Origin: an uncultured Anaerolineae bacterium
GTDB lineage: Bacteria; Chloroflexota; Anaerolineae; Aggregatilineales; Phototrophicaceae
Length of the DNA: 64,000 nt
NCBI GenBank assembly: GCA_934216615.1
Contig: CAKQCB010000004.1
Span: forward strand, 248,001 to 312,000
Direction: 5' to 3'
The notes beneath the pieces were generated by a model. It was not told the origin of the DNA and made no database searches. It was given only the letters and a program-made list of their open reading frames with translations. Of the stretch, positions 62,951-64,000 are shown in pieces. Made by a program: the position numbers and the translations under genes. Position 1 is the first letter of the stretch, and each line of letters starts with the position of its first letter.

Positions 62951-63156
62951 TGGATGCCAATACGCCTCCCGAAATCAACCACCTATCAAAATATGCTCCC
63001 ATTAAATTATGGGAGCTTCACCGCTTGGCGTTGGGCAAACTCAATGTCTCACCAGCGGACTTTCCTGCTACCTATTTCAAATCTTGGCAGGAGTTTCGCA
63101 AGGCCGTGATCTTTGAAATCGGCCTTCGCGGTCTGAAAGAGGTATCCAATGTGTAA
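62950..63156 (+). CDS. Small hypothetical protein, 68 aa
   Basis: A 68-residue protein with no motif I recognise (HLSKYAPIKLWELHRLALGK). Its start overlaps the stop of the previous gene (TAATG) and its end overlaps the next gene by 8 nt. This tight packing supports a real gene of the right-end operon. It may be a small helical accessory protein. Confidence 0.6.
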   Translation: MDANTPPEINHLSKYAPIKLWELHRLALGKLNVSPADFPATYFKSWQEFRKAVIFEIGLRGLKEVSNV

Positions 63157-63367
63157 TTCCCTATTCCAGTTGTACGTAAATGGACAACCACAAGGCACGC
63201 GCACAGATGAAGTTGCGTTTGCGAAGGAGCGTCTCGCTCACCATCTCGGCACGGAATTACAGTGGGCAGGCGTCGCAGGCAACGAAATGGCGATGCTCGA
63301 CGGCAATCTTTATCAGATCGTTAGCGCGGATTTACCCGCTGTCGAATACGAGGCTAGCCATGACTGA
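63149..63367 (+). CDS. Small hypothetical protein, 72 aa
   Basis: A 72-residue protein with no known motif. The pattern LYVNGQPQGTRTDEVAFAKE, then LQWAGVAGNEMAMLDGNLYQ suggests a small alpha/beta domain. It overlaps the previous gene by 8 nt and the exonuclease gene by 8 nt, so it is translationally coupled on both sides. Confidence 0.6.
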   Translation: MCNSLFQLYVNGQPQGTRTDEVAFAKERLAHHLGTELQWAGVAGNEMAMLDGNLYQIVSADLPAVEYEASHD

Positions 63368-64000
63368 GATCAACCGCAAGAAAGCACTGATAACCCGCAT
63401 GGTGCGCGGGGAAACATCCGGTTCTAAATCGCCCATGTGGCGCTGCACCACCAGCGAGGGCGATCAGGTGAACATCTTCTCGCACAACGACGCATGGAAG
63501 GACAGCTTCCGCTTATTCCGTGAAGCAGGGTACGGCGCTGAAATGATCTCAATGGCGCTGGATTCGGCGCTTGTATGGGAAACAGAACCCGTGATCATCA
63601 CGATGGTTCGTGATGGCAAGTGGTGGAACATTACAGGGGTAGACAAGCGCCCCATCGATGCAGTTCCAGACGCGCCATTCGTCCCCAATAACGCGCTCTA
63701 TAAAGAAGCGGTGCAGGATTGGGCGAAAGATATTTCCCGTAACGGTTTGCCTGTGGTTTATTGGGACACCGAGACCACTGGCTTGACCGCGCTTGATGAA
63801 ATCATCGAGATCGGGGTGATCGACGCTCACGGGGAGACTATCCTCAGTGAATTCATCCGGCCGTCGAAGCTGACGAAGGTGAACGAAACAATCCAAGAGA
63901 TCACAGGCATCAAGCCTGAATCGCTCGTTAATGCCCTAACCTTCCCTACGATGTACCCGTACATCGCGGAAGCCCTGAACGGAAAAATTTGGCTCATCTA
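63360..64000 (+). CDS. DnaQ-family 3-prime to 5-prime exonuclease, partial at right edge
   Basis: Translated by hand from ATG 63360; 213 codons are visible before the window ends. Residues 1-125 form an N-terminal domain I do not recognise (RGETSGSKSPMWRCTTSEGD, then EPVIITMVRDGKWWNITGVD, with a beta-barrel-like pattern). The Exo I motif with Asp136 and Glu138 is VVYWDTETTGLTALDEIIEI, followed by FIRPSKLTKVNETIQEITGI, typical of DnaQ/PolC epsilon proteins. It would degrade single-stranded DNA or RNA from the 3-prime end. The Exo II and III motifs lie beyond the edge. It belongs to the right-end operon. Confidence 0.85.
   Translation, partial: MTEINRKKALITRMVRGETSGSKSPMWRCTTSEGDQVNIFSHNDAWKDSFRLFREAGYGAEMISMALDSALVWETEPVIITMVRDGKWWNITGVDKRPIDAVPDAPFVPNNALYKEAVQDWAKDISRNGLPVVYWDTETTGLTALDEIIEIGVIDAHGETILSEFIRPSKLTKVNETIQEITGIKPESLVNALTFPTMYPYIAEALNGKIWLI

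Noticed and set aside
1-64000. tRNA or rRNA genes, including a tRNA attachment site for the right-end element
   Set aside because: No T-arm consensus with a matching acceptor stem was found in the gaps I read. A covariance search would be decisive and was not run.

Overview
The window looks like a chromosomal segment of a heterotrophic member of Chloroflexota, probably Anaerolineae-like. This is an inference from gene content: a NurA nuclease next to a HAS-barrel protein, a Ser/Thr kinase with a TolB-like propeller, DUF3352, a B-box/membrane protein beside nadK, a stand-alone sugar ABC transporter and a large glycoside hydrolase locus. No rRNA, tRNA or CRISPR array was seen.

Layout. 1-9.3 kb: an FtsX-type permease cut by the left edge, a small hypothetical gene, the nadK / zinc-finger membrane protein / recN operon, and a convergent three-gene sugar ABC importer with a strong hairpin between the binding-protein and permease genes. 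10-18.5 kb: nurA and a HAS-barrel gene, then metabolic and housekeeping genes (two GNATs, alpha/beta hydrolase, M32 carboxypeptidase, acetoacetate decarboxylase-like protein, CPBP protease, YjjX). 18.5-25.2 kb: GntR regulator coupled to a kinase/TolB receptor, a P-loop kinase, a DrrAB-like exporter and a Tat-exported cyclase. 25.3-31.8 kb: clpB, a TPR protein, csaA and prfA. 32-45 kb: a glycan-degradation locus with GH38, a ferritin-like diiron protein, GH31, GH172 (DUF2961), GH2 and a GH65 phosphorylase. 45-48 kb: azlC-azlD-azlC and an FMN-binding protein.

48.3-54.8 kb holds the remains of a tailed-phage head module: a prohead protease joined in frame to an HK97-type capsid protein, a head-tail connector, and two further morphogenesis genes. 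It is split by two cellular genes on the opposite strand (CPBP protease, DUF3352). Its right end runs into an M50 metalloprotease gene that has lost its C-terminal part, so one breakpoint truncates two convergent genes. 56-61.3 kb: a parallel beta-helix protein divergent from an AraR-type regulator, a flavodoxin-like protein, an SPFH protein and a SHOCT protein.

From about 61.3 kb to the right edge a different, probably mobile, element begins. An AT-rich control region carries three related 20-bp operators and a promoter with a perfect -35 box and 17-bp spacer. It precedes a tightly packed operon of unrecognised small genes ending in a DnaQ-type exonuclease cut by the edge.

A dispersed family of multi-hairpin repeats with ends CACCTCACC/GGTGAGGTG occurs at six loci (about 6.3, 9.4-9.9, 14.0, 31.8, 45.0 and 55.9 kb), four of them between convergent genes. 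Some copies carry a nested palindrome whose central triplet occurs in both orientations.
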